A DNA stretch of 50,883 nucleotides, from contig NZ_NMTR01000013.1 in the NCBI RefSeq assembly GCF_002549775.1, positions 1 through 50,883 of the forward strand, read 5' to 3'. The stretch comes from Faecalibacterium langellae. Lineage in GTDB: Bacteria; Bacillota; Clostridia; Oscillospirales; Ruminococcaceae. The position numbers and the translations under genes are program-made. Shown one piece after another: positions 1 to 7,415 of the stretch (position 1 is its first letter; each line of letters opens with the position of its first letter). The notes under the pieces are model-generated. The model saw only the letters and a program-made list of their open reading frames with translations, was not told the origin of the DNA and ran no database searches.

Positions 1-2
1 TT

Positions 3-84
3 TAGATAGCTCGTTCACTTAAAATACGATTGATGTCCATTTGAAATTGCGCTCGTTCACAATTGTTATGTTGACTTGAGTATA
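3..84 (-). promoter_or_regulatory. Leftward promoter with two LacI-type operator-like sites
   Basis: Read on the minus strand, an extended -10 box (TG-A-TATACT, 79-84) should start transcription leftward near position 72, into a gene outside the window. Just downstream, 45-64 is an imperfect dyad (AATTG...CAATT) that resembles the lac operator of LacI-family repressors. The ten-base word GCTCGTTCAC at 51-60 recurs at 9-18, 42 bases away, or about four helical turns. The -35 match is weak, and the regulated gene cannot be seen. Confidence 0.35.
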
Positions 85-137
85 TCATATTACACAATAA
101 AAGACTACTGTTATATATCAGACCCTGCCCTTTTTCC

Positions 138-174
138 TGCGTACGTGCGTACCGACCATGTACGGACGTACGCA
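138..174. repeat. Long GTACG-rich palindrome
   Basis: Arms of 15 bases with one mismatch surround a 7-base loop (153-159). The outer nine pairs are perfect. The arms are built from repeated CGTAC/GTACG words. No T-run follows on either strand, so this is not an ordinary terminator. It lies upstream of the leftward promoter at 79-84 and may be a binding site for a dimeric regulator, which is inference. Confidence 0.6.
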
Positions 175-210
175 GCGATTAGTCCGAAAAGCGCAATATA
201 GGGAAATACA

Positions 211-255
211 AAGCAAAAAGGCAGGGCACCACCGCCATGGTGATACCCTGCCTTT
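211..255 (-). terminator. Second hairpin with T-run behind tRNA-Val
   Basis: The arms 217-226 and 246-255 are a perfect ten-base inverted repeat. The inner CACCA/TGGTG bases extend it. On the minus strand a T-rich stretch follows, so it could act as a back-up terminator for the tRNA transcript or end another leftward transcript. The rest of 1-363 holds no convincing gene. Confidence 0.6.
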
Positions 256-304
256 ACTTGCTCCTGCTTACCGTTCTACGTACTCCCTCCGCAGAACTTC
301 CTGT

Positions 305-356
305 AAACAAAAAACGTACCCGAACCCTTTTTCATAAAGAATCGGGTTCGAGTACG
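305..356 (-). terminator. Intrinsic terminator of tRNA-Val
   Basis: The stem 315-327 with 344-356 has one mismatch. On the minus strand it is followed by TTTTTTG (305-314). It begins eight bases past the encoded CCA end of the tRNA, so it is the natural end of that transcript. Confidence 0.75.
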
Positions 357-363
357 AACTGTA

Positions 364-439
364 TGGTGGACGGTACAGGACTCGAACCTGTGACCTCCTG
401 CACGTCAAGCAGATGCTCTACCAGCTGAGCTAACCGTCC
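364..439 (-). tRNA. tRNA-Val, anticodon GAC
   Basis: The reverse strand folds into a full cloverleaf. It has a GGACGGT acceptor arm, a GCTC/GAGC D stem, an anticodon stem closing the loop TTGACGT with anticodon GAC (reads the valine codon GUC), a five-base variable loop, and the T arm ACAGG-TTCGAGT-CCTGT. The discriminator base is A and the 3' CCA is encoded (364-366). It stands alone with its own promoter and terminator and is convergent with nothing nearby. Confidence 0.97.
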
Positions 440-471
440 ATATTCTGTTTTCTGCCGAAATCAGCTTGTCT

Positions 472-500
472 ATATTACCATACCTTCTTCAAAAAAGCAA
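472..500 (-). promoter_or_regulatory. Promoter of tRNA-Val
   Basis: Reading leftward, -35 TTGCTT (495-500), a 17-base spacer and -10 TAATAT (472-477) place the start about 25 bases before the tRNA. A perfect ten-base inverted repeat (488-497 with 524-533, TTCAAAAAAG/CTTTTTTGAA) overlaps the -35 region. Its meaning is unknown. Confidence 0.65.
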
Positions 501-536
501 GCATTTTTTCAAAAATTGTAAAACTTTTTTGAAACC

Positions 537-559
537 CCGGGGAGGACCCCGGCTTTTTT
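537..559 (+). terminator. Rightward terminator hairpin before the ruv promoter
   Basis: CCGGGG (537-542) pairs with CCCCGG (547-552) and is followed by C and six T on the plus strand. No plus-strand gene precedes it in the window. It may shield the ruv operon from read-through or end an unannotated or antisense transcript. Confidence 0.5.
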
Positions 560-603
560 ACGCAGCTGCGCCCTTCTCGGGCAAGAATCCGGCCAGCCTT
601 GTA

Positions 604-632
604 TTGCTCACACCGTTTTGGCGTGGTATAAT
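604..632 (+). promoter_or_regulatory. Promoter of the ruv operon
   Basis: The -35 is TTGCTC (604-609), the spacer 17 bases, and the -10 TATAAT (627-632) with an upstream TGG (extended -10). A second TATAAT follows at 641-646. No clear LexA box of the Firmicute type (CGAAC...GTTCG) is seen here. Confidence 0.7.
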
Positions 633-674
633 AAACTGATTTATAATAGGAATAGTATCGGAAGGTATCACAGC

Positions 675-1187
675 ATGAGAGTTTTGGGCATCGACCCCGG
701 CTATGCCATCGTGGGCTGGGGCGTGGTGGATTATGCGGGCAACCGGTTCGCGCCGGTGGATTATGGCGCGGTGTGCACCGACGCGGGCGTACCGTTCGAG
801 CGGCGTCTGGACGAGGTGTACGCGGGCATCAAAGAGGTCATCGAGCGCACCCGGCCCGAGGCGCTGGCTATCGAAAAGCTGTTCTACCAGCACAACCAGA
901 CCACCGTCATCGGCGTAGCCGAGGCGCGCGGCGTCATCCTGCTGGCGGCGGCGCAGGCGGGCCTGCCCATCTACGAGTACACCCCCATGCAGGTCAAGCA
1001 GGCTGTCACCGGCTACGGCAAGGCCGTGAAAAAACAGGTGCAGGAGATGACCCGGGTGCTGCTGCACCTGCCCGCCATCCCAAAGCCCGACGACACCGCC
1101 GATGCGCTGGCCATGGCCATCACCTTCTGCCACACCAACGGCAACCAGCTCAACCGCTTCGTCCGCCGTGTGGCCGGGCCAATCTGA
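675..1187 (+). CDS. ruvC: Crossover junction endodeoxyribonuclease RuvC
   Basis: RuvC cuts Holliday junctions symmetrically after RuvAB branch migration in recombination repair. The 170 residues match the usual length. The acidic active-site residues are visible: D7 in GIDPG, E67 in AIEKLF, and D140 and D143 in DDTADAL. The ATG at 675 was chosen because the family begins MRVLGIDPG and GGAAGG lies ten bases upstream. An in-frame ATG at 618 would add 19 unrelated residues and lies inside the promoter region. It is the first gene of ruvC-ruvA-ruvB. A family A repeat follows its stop at once. Confidence 0.96.
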   Translation: MRVLGIDPGYAIVGWGVVDYAGNRFAPVDYGAVCTDAGVPFERRLDEVYAGIKEVIERTRPEALAIEKLFYQHNQTTVIGVAEARGVILLAAAQAGLPIYEYTPMQVKQAVTGYGKAVKKQVQEMTRVLLHLPAIPKPDDTADALAMAITFCHTNGNQLNRFVRRVAGPI

Positions 1188-1250
1188 CCCTCTCGCCGGT
1201 CCCGTCCGCCTACGGCGGCGCGGTGCCGGAGCTCCCCCGAAGGGGGAGCC
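1188..1250 (+). repeat. Family A palindromic repeat, copy 1
   Basis: It starts with CCCTCTC right after the ruvC stop and carries two hairpins: CCGCC-TA-CGGCGG and GCTCCCCC-GAA-GGGGGAGC. It fills most of the ruvC-ruvA gap. It has the same plan as the copies at 2980, 4490, 9208, 25056 and 46207. Confidence 0.7.
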
Positions 1251-1297
1251 GGGAATAGAGGAAGATCGGGCTGATACAGAAACTGAGAGGGTTTCAA

Positions 1298-1912
1298 ATG
1301 ATCTACTGCTTAACTGGAAAAATCGTCAAAAAAAGCATGAATGCCGTGGTGCTCAGCTGCGGCGGCGTGGGCTACTATGCCCAGTGCCCGGCCAGCGTGG
1401 CGGGCGCTTTGCCCGGCGTGGGCAAGGAAGCCACCATCTACACTGTGATGAGCGTGACGGAAAACGATGTGAGCCTGTACGGCTTCGCCACCGAGCAGCA
1501 GCAGGCCTGCTTTGAGCTGCTCACTTCGGTGTCCGGCGTGGGCGCGAAGGTGGGCCTTGCCATCCTGAGCGTGATGGAGCCGGACCGTGTGGCGCTGGCC
1601 ATCTCGGCGGGCGACCACAAGGCGTTCAAGTCGGCTTCCGGTGTTGGCCCGAAGCTGGCCCAGCGCATCGTGCTGGAATTGAAAGACAAAGTGGCCAAGG
1701 GCTTTGTGGACGGCATCTCGCTGGAAGATGTGGCGGGCGCTTCGGCCGACACTCCGGCCACGCAGGGCAGCAGCCAGGCCATCGCGGCGCTGGTGTCGCT
1801 GGGCTACAGCCAGAGCGAAGCGGCGCTGGCCATTTCCAAGATCGACCCGACCCTTCCCGTGGAGGAGATCATCAAGCTGGCCCTGCGCAGCATGGCCGCA
1901 GGCAGGAGGTAA
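1298..1912 (+). CDS. ruvA: Holliday junction branch migration protein RuvA
   Basis: RuvA binds the four-way junction as a tetramer and loads the RuvB motor. The 204 residues fit the family. An N-terminal OB-fold spans about residues 1-64 (MIYCLTGKIV start), and helix-hairpin-helix motifs follow at about 72-83 (VSGVGAKVG) and 107-118 (ASGVGPKLAQ). The C-terminal RuvB-binding domain is about 145-204 (QAIAALVSLGYS). The ribosome site is GAGAGGG. It lies 110 bases after ruvC, with a family A repeat between, and 3 bases before ruvB, so translation of ruvA and ruvB is probably coupled. Confidence 0.96.
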   Translation: MIYCLTGKIVKKSMNAVVLSCGGVGYYAQCPASVAGALPGVGKEATIYTVMSVTENDVSLYGFATEQQQACFELLTSVSGVGAKVGLAILSVMEPDRVALAISAGDHKAFKSASGVGPKLAQRIVLELKDKVAKGFVDGISLEDVAGASADTPATQGSSQAIAALVSLGYSQSEAALAISKIDPTLPVEEIIKLALRSMAAGRR

Positions 1913-1915
1913 ACA

Positions 1916-2971
1916 ATGCAGGACGAAACCGCGCTGTACGGCGCAAAAATGATGCAGCCCGGCATGACAGCTGCGGACAGTGAGGAGAACAACCTTCGCC
2001 CGCAGCGGCTGGAAGACTACATCGGGCAGGAAAAGGTCAAGCAAAACCTGAAAATCTATCTGGAAGCCGCCAAGCGGCGCGGTGAGCCCATGGATCACAT
2101 CCTGCTCTACGGCCCGCCGGGCCTGGGCAAGACCACGCTGGCGGGCATCATCGCCAACGAGATGGGGGTGCAGATCCGCATCACCAGCGGCCCGGCCATC
2201 GAAAAGCCCGGCGACCTGGCCGCCCTGCTGACCAATCTGCAGGAGGGCGATGTGCTGTTCATTGATGAAATTCACCGCCTGTCCCGGCAGGTGGAGGAAG
2301 TGCTCTACCCGGCGCTGGAAGACTACGCGCTGGATATCATGATCGGCAAGGGCCCCAGCGCCCAGAGCATCCGCATCAACCTGCCGCGCTTCACGCTGGT
2401 GGGTGCCACCACCCGCGCCGGACAGATCACCGGCCCGCTGCGCGACCGCTTCGGCGTGCTGCTCAAGCTGGAGCTCTACGGCCCGGAGGAGCTCTCCCGC
2501 ATCATTCAGCGCTCGGCGGGCATCCTCGACCAGCCCATCACGCCGGAAGGCGCCTACGAGCTGGCAAAGTGCAGCCGGGGCACGCCCCGCGTGGCGAACC
2601 GCTTTTTGAAGCGCATCCGCGACTTTGCCACGGTGCTGGGCGACGGCGTCATTGACCGGGATGTGGCCCTGATGGGCCTGAAGCGGATGGACGTGGACGC
2701 GCTGGGTCTGGACGAACTGGACCGCAGCCTGCTGCGCGCCATCATTGAGATGTACAACGGCGGCCCGGTGGGTCTGGAAACGCTGGCGGCGGCCCTCGGT
2801 GAGGAAGCCGTCACGCTGGAAGACCTGTGCGAGCCGTATCTGATGCAGATGGGCTTTCTGACCCGGACGCCGCGCGGCCGCTGCGCAACGAAGCTGGCCT
2901 ACGAGCATTTGGGCATGAAGGCCCCGGAGACCGGCACGCCCGAGGACAACGGGCAGCAGAGTTTGTTTTAA
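1916..2971 (+). CDS. ruvB: Holliday junction branch migration ATPase RuvB
   Basis: RuvB is the hexameric AAA+ motor that drives branch migration with RuvA. The 351 residues include Walker [10 protein letters not shown], Walker [10 protein letters not shown], the sensor region [18 protein letters not shown] and the C-terminal winged helix ending FLTRTPRGR. All the hallmark segments are intact. Its AGGAGG ribosome site lies inside the last codons of ruvA. It ends the ruv operon. A paired family A repeat follows the stop. Confidence 0.97.
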   Translation: MQDETALYGAKMMQPGMTAADSEENNLRPQRLEDYIGQEKVKQNLKIYLEAAKRRGEPMDHILLYGPPGLGKTTLAGIIANEMGVQIRITSGPAIEKPGDLAALLTNLQEGDVLFIDEIHRLSRQVEEVLYPALEDYALDIMIGKGPSAQSIRINLPRFTLVGATTRAGQITGPLRDRFGVLLKLELYGPEELSRIIQRSAGILDQPITPEGAYELAKCSRGTPRVANRFLKRIRDFATVLGDGVIDRDVALMGLKRMDVDALGLDELDRSLLRAIIEMYNGGPVGLETLAAALGEEAVTLEDLCEPYLMQMGFLTRTPRGRCATKLAYEHLGMKAPETGTPEDNGQQSLF

Positions 2972-2979
2972 AGAAAGCA

Positions 2980-3097
2980 CCCTCATCAGTCACCTGCGGT
3001 GACAGCTTCCCCCGACTGGGGGAAGCCTTACGGCGAGATGATGCTTCAAAAGCCTTCCCCCGGACGGGGGAAGGTGGCCCAAAGGGCCGGATGAGGG
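2980..3097. repeat. Family A repeat, copy 2 (inverted pair, BIME-like)
   Basis: The element has ends CCCTCATC (2980-2987) and GATGAGGG (3090-3097). The left half has hairpins GTCACC-TGC-GGTGAC and GCTTCCCCC...GGGGGAAGC. The right half is the same plan in reverse, with GCCTTCCCCC...GGGGGAAGG and GGCCC-AAA-GGGCC. Together they form two half units head to head, as in bacterial REP pairs. It lies between ruvB and glmM. Confidence 0.75.
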
Positions 3098-3127
3098 CGT
3101 AAACCTGAAAGTGGGGTATATTTTATT

Positions 3128-4483
3128 ATGGGTAAGTATTTTGGAACCGACGGCGTGCGCGGTGTGGCGGGCGCTGATCTGACCTGTGAGCTGGCCATGA
3201 AGATCGGCCGCGGCGCAGCTGCTGTGCTGACCGGCAGCACCGGCCGCCGCCCGCGCATCCTCATCGGCAAGGACACCCGCCAGTCCGGCGACATGCTGGA
3301 AGCGGCCCTGACCGCGGGCTTGTGCAGCGTGGGTGCCGACGTGGAGAGCCTGGGCGTGCTGCCCACGCCTGCCGTGGCCTATCTGGTGGGCAAATACAAT
3401 GCAGACGCCGGCATCGTGATCTCGGCCTCCCACAACCCGATGGAGTTCAACGGCATCAAAATTTTTGCCGGCACCGGCTACAAGCTGCCCGACGAGGTGG
3501 AGAACGAGATCGAAGTCTACATTGATAACAACTGCGCGGGCATCGAACTCAAGACCGGTGCGGAGGTGGGCCGCGTGTACCGCCGCGACGACGGCCTGCA
3601 GGACTATGTGGACCACCTGTACGAGTCCATCCATGGCGACCTGACCGGCCTGAACGTCTGCATCGACTGCGCAAACGGCGCTTCCGCTGCCGTGGCCCAG
3701 AAGCTGTTCCCCCGTCTGGGCGCCAAGTGCACCTTCCTGGGCGTGGAGCCGGATGGTGAGAACATCAACAAGGGCGTGGGCAGCACCCACCTCGATAACC
3801 TCGAAAAGGCGGTCGTCGCGGGCGGCTTTGACTGCGGCATCGCCTTTGACGGCGACGCCGACCGCTGCCTTGCCTGCGACGAGAAGGGCCAGGAGATGGA
3901 CGGTGACAAGATCATTGCTCTGCTGGCCATGGACATGAAGGAAAAGGGCCGTCTGGAAGGCGACACCGCCGTGGTCACCGTGATGTCTAACCTGGGCTTC
4001 ATCAAGTACATGGAGAGCCAGGGCATCCACACCGAAAAGACCGCCGTGGGTGACCGCTATGTGCTGGAAAACATGCGGGAGAACGGCTACGCCATCGGCG
4101 GCGAGCAGAGCGGCCATGTCATCCTGCTGCACCACGCCACCACCGGTGACGGCGAGCTGACCGCCGGCAAGCTGCTCAAGCTGCTGGCCGAGAGCGGCAA
4201 GAAGATGAGCGAGCTGAACGGCATCTACGCCCAGTACCCGCAGGTGCTGGTGAACGTGACCGCTAACGCCGCCCAGAAGGCCGCCTATAAGGAAGACGAA
4301 GTGCTGGCCGGTTTCATCGAGAACGAGCAGCAGAAGCTCATGGGCATGGGCCGCGTGCTGGTGCGCGTATCCGGCACCGAGCCGAAAATTCGCGTGATGG
4401 TGGAGGGCCAGGATCTGGACGCCATCCACCGCTGCGCAGAACGCATCGTGGATAAGATCAATAAGCGCATTTTGGGACAGTAA
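3128..4483 (+). CDS. glmM: Phosphoglucosamine mutase
   Basis: GlmM turns glucosamine-6-phosphate into glucosamine-1-phosphate, a precursor of UDP-GlcNAc for peptidoglycan. The 451 residues carry the family start GKYFGTDGVRG, phosphoserine S101 in SASHNP, the metal loop DGDADR, the sugar-specificity loop GEQSGH and the phosphate site RVSGTEPKIR. The ribosome site is poor (GTGGGG, eleven bases away). A TATATT box at 3117-3122 is so close to the ATG that a very short or absent leader is possible. The gene stands alone between two family A repeats. Confidence 0.96.
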   Translation: MGKYFGTDGVRGVAGADLTCELAMKIGRGAAAVLTGSTGRRPRILIGKDTRQSGDMLEAALTAGLCSVGADVESLGVLPTPAVAYLVGKYNADAGIVISASHNPMEFNGIKIFAGTGYKLPDEVENEIEVYIDNNCAGIELKTGAEVGRVYRRDDGLQDYVDHLYESIHGDLTGLNVCIDCANGASAAVAQKLFPRLGAKCTFLGVEPDGENINKGVGSTHLDNLEKAVVAGGFDCGIAFDGDADRCLACDEKGQEMDGDKIIALLAMDMKEKGRLEGDTAVVTVMSNLGFIKYMESQGIHTEKTAVGDRYVLENMRENGYAIGGEQSGHVILLHHATTGDGELTAGKLLKLLAESGKKMSELNGIYAQYPQVLVNVTANAAQKAAYKEDEVLAGFIENEQQKLMGMGRVLVRVSGTEPKIRVMVEGQDLDAIHRCAERIVDKINKRILGQ

Positions 4484-4489
4484 AAAGCG

Positions 4490-4540
4490 CCCTCATCCGG
4501 CACCTGCGGTGCCGCCTTCCCCCGGGCGGGGGAAGGCTTT
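4490..4540 (+). repeat. Family A repeat, copy 3 (single unit)
   Basis: It starts CCCTCATC seven bases after the glmM stop. Hairpin 1 is GGCACC-TGC-GGTGCC (4499-4513). Hairpin 2 is GCCTTCCCCC...GGGGGAAGGC (4514-4537), followed by TTT, so it may also terminate glmM transcription. Confidence 0.72.
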
Positions 4541-4587
4541 GCCTGAAAAAGCAGAGGGCTGAAACGGCAAACTGAAAGGAGGACGCT

Positions 4588-5463
4588 ATGCGCCCTGCAG
4601 ATACCTGGAAAGACTATGAATTGCTGGATGCCACCGAGGGTAACCGGCTGGAGCGCTGGGGCGAGACCATTCTCATCCGCCCGGACCCGCAGGTGGTGTG
4701 GAAGACCCCCAAGCAGAGCCCCTTGTGGGCCAAGGCAGACGCGGTGTACCACCGCTCCAATCAGGGCGGCGGCGAGTGGGAATACAAGCGCCGCCTGCCC
4801 GAAAAGTGGAAGATCAGCTGCGGCGAGGGCGAGGATAAGCTCACCCTCATCGTCAGCCCCACCGGCTTCAAGCACACCGGCGTGTTCCCGGAGCAGGCCG
4901 TCAACTGGGCCTGGTACGAGAAGAAAATTCGCGCCGCCGGCCGCCCCGTGAAGGTGCTGAACCTGTTCGGCTACACCGGCGGTGCCACGCTGGCCTGCGC
5001 GGCGGCGGGTGCCACCGTCTGCCATGTGGACGCCTCCAAGGGCATCGTGGCATGGGGCAAGGACAACGCCGTGGCAAGCGGTTTGGCCGACCGGCCCATC
5101 CGCTGGCTGGTGGATGACTGCGCCAAGTTCGTGGCCCGCGAAAAGCGCCGCGGCAACACCTACGATGGCATTATCATGGACCCGCCCAGCTATGGCCGCG
5201 GCCCCGGCGGTGAGATCTGGAAGCTGGAAGACTGCATCTACGACCTCATCAGCCAGTGCGAAGAAGTGCTGAGCGACAAGCCGCTGTTCTTCGCGGTGAA
5301 CAGCTACACCACCGGCCTTTCCCCGGCCGTCATGGAGTATATGCTCAAGACCACCCTCATCCCTCGCTTTGGCGGGCAGACCTCCTGCGATGAGATCGGC
5401 CTGCCGGTGTCCGCCACCGGCGGCGTCGTGCCCTGCGGTGCAACCGCCATCTGGGAAGAGTGA
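4588..5463 (+). CDS. RlmI-like class I SAM-dependent methyltransferase
   Basis: The C-terminal two thirds are a Rossmann methyltransferase: motif I NLFGYTGG at about 125-132, the acidic VDASKG strand, and DPPSYGRGP from D198. This is the COG1092 (RlmI/RlmK) plan, a family that methylates 23S rRNA. At 291 residues it is shorter than RlmI and no PUA domain is seen. The catalytic cysteine segment expected in m5C enzymes reads VNSYTTG, with no Cys, so C5-cytosine chemistry is doubtful. The substrate is unknown. The ribosome site AAGGAGG is strong. A family B element starts at the stop codon. Confidence 0.8.
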   Translation: MRPADTWKDYELLDATEGNRLERWGETILIRPDPQVVWKTPKQSPLWAKADAVYHRSNQGGGEWEYKRRLPEKWKISCGEGEDKLTLIVSPTGFKHTGVFPEQAVNWAWYEKKIRAAGRPVKVLNLFGYTGGATLACAAAGATVCHVDASKGIVAWGKDNAVASGLADRPIRWLVDDCAKFVAREKRRGNTYDGIIMDPPSYGRGPGGEIWKLEDCIYDLISQCEEVLSDKPLFFAVNSYTTGLSPAVMEYMLKTTLIPRFGGQTSCDEIGLPVSATGGVVPCGATAIWEE

Positions 5464-5464
5464 T

Positions 5465-5572
5465 AACGATTTTAAATGGCCGCCGCGTGCGCTTTGGCCA
5501 TGTTCAGAAGAAAATATTCTTTTAGTTTCGTGTTTGTCGCGGCCTGCGGGCCGCTCCAAACACATTTTCACA
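5465..5572 (+). repeat. Family B 3'-end element, copy 1
   Basis: It begins ACGATTTTAAATGGCC two bases after the methyltransferase stop. A small hairpin ATGGCC...GGCCAT (5476-5501) is followed by an A/T-rich link, a large hairpin GTGTTTG...CAAACAC with a GC-rich tip (5530-5563), and the conserved end ATTTTCACA. The same order recurs at 19771 and 34724 with a different hairpin sequence. It separates the methyltransferase from the ecf genes. Confidence 0.7.
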
Positions 5573-5636
5573 GGAAGACTTAAGAATGGGGTACAGCCCC
5601 TTTCGGAGGGGCGCACCACCAGAAAGAGAAACAAAA

Positions 5637-6479
5637 ATGAACGAGACGATTTTAACAGCAGAAAATTTAAAGTTCCGCTATGACGTCAGCGACCAGCCGG
5701 TCTACGCGCTGGACGGCGTGTCCACGCAGGTGAAGCGCGGCGAGTTCGTGGCGGTGCTGGGGGCCAACGGCTGCGGCAAATCCACGCTGGCCAAGCACTT
5801 CAACGCCATTTTGCTGCCGGAAAGCGGCAAGGTGTATGTGGAAGGCATGGACACCGCCGACGATGACAAAATTTACGACATCCGCCAGACCGTGGGCATG
5901 GTGTTCCAGAACCCGGACAACCAGATCGTGGCCACCGTGGTGGAGGAAGACGTTGCCTTTGCGCTGGAAAACCTCGGTGTGCCGCCCGAGGAGATGCGCC
6001 GCCGTGTGGATGACTCCATGAAGATGGCCGGTATCTACGAATACCGCGAGCGTGCCCCCCACAACCTGTCCGGCGGCCAGAAGCAGCGCGTCGCCATTGC
6101 AGGCGTTGTGGCCATGCGGCCGGACTGCCTGATTCTGGACGAAGCCACCGCCATGCTGGACCCCCGCGGCCGCGAGCAGGTGATGCAGACCATCCACCAC
6201 CTGAACAAGAACATGGGCATCACCGTGGTGTCCATCACCCACTATATGGAAGAAGCCGCACAGGCCGACCGTGTGCTGGTGATGAGCAAGGGCCACATCG
6301 TGATGGAGGGCACCCCGAAAGAGGTGTTCAGCCAGACCGAGAAGGTGCGCTCTCTGCACCTCGATGTGCCGCAGGCTGCCGAGCTGCGGGACGAGCTGGT
6401 GAAGGCTGGCATCCCGATGCCGGAGGGCATCATCGACACCGGCGAATGCGCACAGGCTCTGTATGAGCTGCTGCAGTGA
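5637..6479 (+). CDS. ecfA1: ECF transporter ATPase EcfA1
   Basis: This is one of the two ATPases of the energy-coupling factor module, which powers vitamin and cofactor uptake through exchangeable S subunits. The 280 residues hold Walker A GANGCGKST, Q-loop FQNPDNQ, signature LSGGQKQR and Walker B LILDEATAMLDP. The ATG at 5637 fits the family start (MNETILTAENLKFRY). An in-frame ATG at 5586 has a better-placed AGGA but would add 17 residues translated from a GCCCC/GGGGC hairpin. No S subunit is encoded nearby, which fits a shared group II module. Confidence 0.92.
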   Translation: MNETILTAENLKFRYDVSDQPVYALDGVSTQVKRGEFVAVLGANGCGKSTLAKHFNAILLPESGKVYVEGMDTADDDKIYDIRQTVGMVFQNPDNQIVATVVEEDVAFALENLGVPPEEMRRRVDDSMKMAGIYEYRERAPHNLSGGQKQRVAIAGVVAMRPDCLILDEATAMLDPRGREQVMQTIHHLNKNMGITVVSITHYMEEAAQADRVLVMSKGHIVMEGTPKEVFSQTEKVRSLHLDVPQAAELRDELVKAGIPMPEGIIDTGECAQALYELLQ

Positions 6480-6494
6480 GGGGAGGGGACGCAA

Positions 6495-7415
6495 ATGGCA
6501 GATATCATCAAGGTAGAACACCTGAGCTACGTCTACAACCCCGGCCTGCCGACGGCAGTCACCGCGCTGGATGACGTGAGCTTCACCGTGGAAGAAGGCG
6601 ACTTTGTGGGCATCATCGGTGCCACCGGCTCCGGCAAGAGCACCCTCATCACCCACATGAACGGCCTGAACAAGCCCACCAGCGGCAAAATTTTCATTGA
6701 CGGCCGCGACCTGTGGGCAGACCCGGAAAAGATCCGTGATTTCCGTTTCCTCACCGGATTGGTGTTCCAGTACCCGGAGTACCAGCTGTTCGAGGAGACC
6801 TGCTATAAGGACATCGCCTTTGGCCCGAAAAACATGGGCCTGGACGATGCCGAGATCGACCGCCGCGTGCATGAAGCCGCAGACTTTGTAGGCTTAGACC
6901 CGGCGCTTTTGGAGCGCAGCCCCTTTGAGCTTTCCGGCGGCCAGAAGCGCCGGGTGGCGGTGGCGGGTGTCATGGCCATGAAGCCCCGCATCCTTGTGCT
7001 GGACGAGCCTGCCGCCGGTCTTGACCCCGAGGGCCGGGACGATATCCTTTCCGAAGTGAAGGAGTACCACAAAAAGACCGGCACCACCGTGCTGCTGGTT
7101 TCTCACAGCATGGAGGATATTGCCAAGTACGCCAACCGCGTCCTCGTCATGAGCAATAAGAAGATCGCCATGTACGACACGGTGGAGAAAGTGTTTGCCC
7201 GGGCCCCGGAACTGCTGGAGCTGGGCCTTTCGGTGCCGCAGGTGACGAAGATTTTCCTCAAACTGCGGGAGATGGGCGTGGATGTACCCGCTGACGTGTA
7301 CACCATCCCCTATGCCGTCAAGATGATCGTGGAAGCCAAACGCCGCCGCGACGCAGGCGAAAGCCTTGTGCTGCCGCGCGAAGCAAAGCAGGAAGGGGGC
7401 GCTGCCACATGCTGA
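6495..7415 (+). CDS. ecfA2: ECF transporter ATPase EcfA2
   Basis: This is the second ATPase of the ECF module and pairs with EcfA1 to drive EcfT. The 306 residues contain Walker A GATGSGKST, Q-loop FQYPEYQLFEET, signature LSGGQKRR and Walker B ILVLDEPAAGLDP. The FQYPEYQLF motif is typical of EcfA2 rather than EcfA1. It starts 15 bases after ecfA1, with GAGGGGA as ribosome site. Its end overlaps the start of ecfT by 7 bases, so the three are surely one operon. Confidence 0.93.
   Translation: MADIIKVEHLSYVYNPGLPTAVTALDDVSFTVEEGDFVGIIGATGSGKSTLITHMNGLNKPTSGKIFIDGRDLWADPEKIRDFRFLTGLVFQYPEYQLFEETCYKDIAFGPKNMGLDDAEIDRRVHEAADFVGLDPALLERSPFELSGGQKRRVAVAGVMAMKPRILVLDEPAAGLDPEGRDDILSEVKEYHKKTGTTVLLVSHSMEDIAKYANRVLVMSNKKIAMYDTVEKVFARAPELLELGLSVPQVTKIFLKLREMGVDVPADVYTIPYAVKMIVEAKRRRDAGESLVLPREAKQEGGAATC

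Noticed and set aside
237-428. 63-residue plus-strand frame over tRNA-Val
   Set aside because: It is made of the antisense of a tRNA and its terminator hairpins. Nothing suggests translation.
1310-2986. Long minus-strand open frame opposite ruvA and ruvB
   Set aside because: It is a shadow of GC-rich coding DNA, with His/Gln/Gly-rich composition, no ribosome site and intact real genes on the other strand. Similar long shadows oppose the genes at 2990-4429, 11271-13238, 16719-18635, 22284-24803 and 42778-44634.
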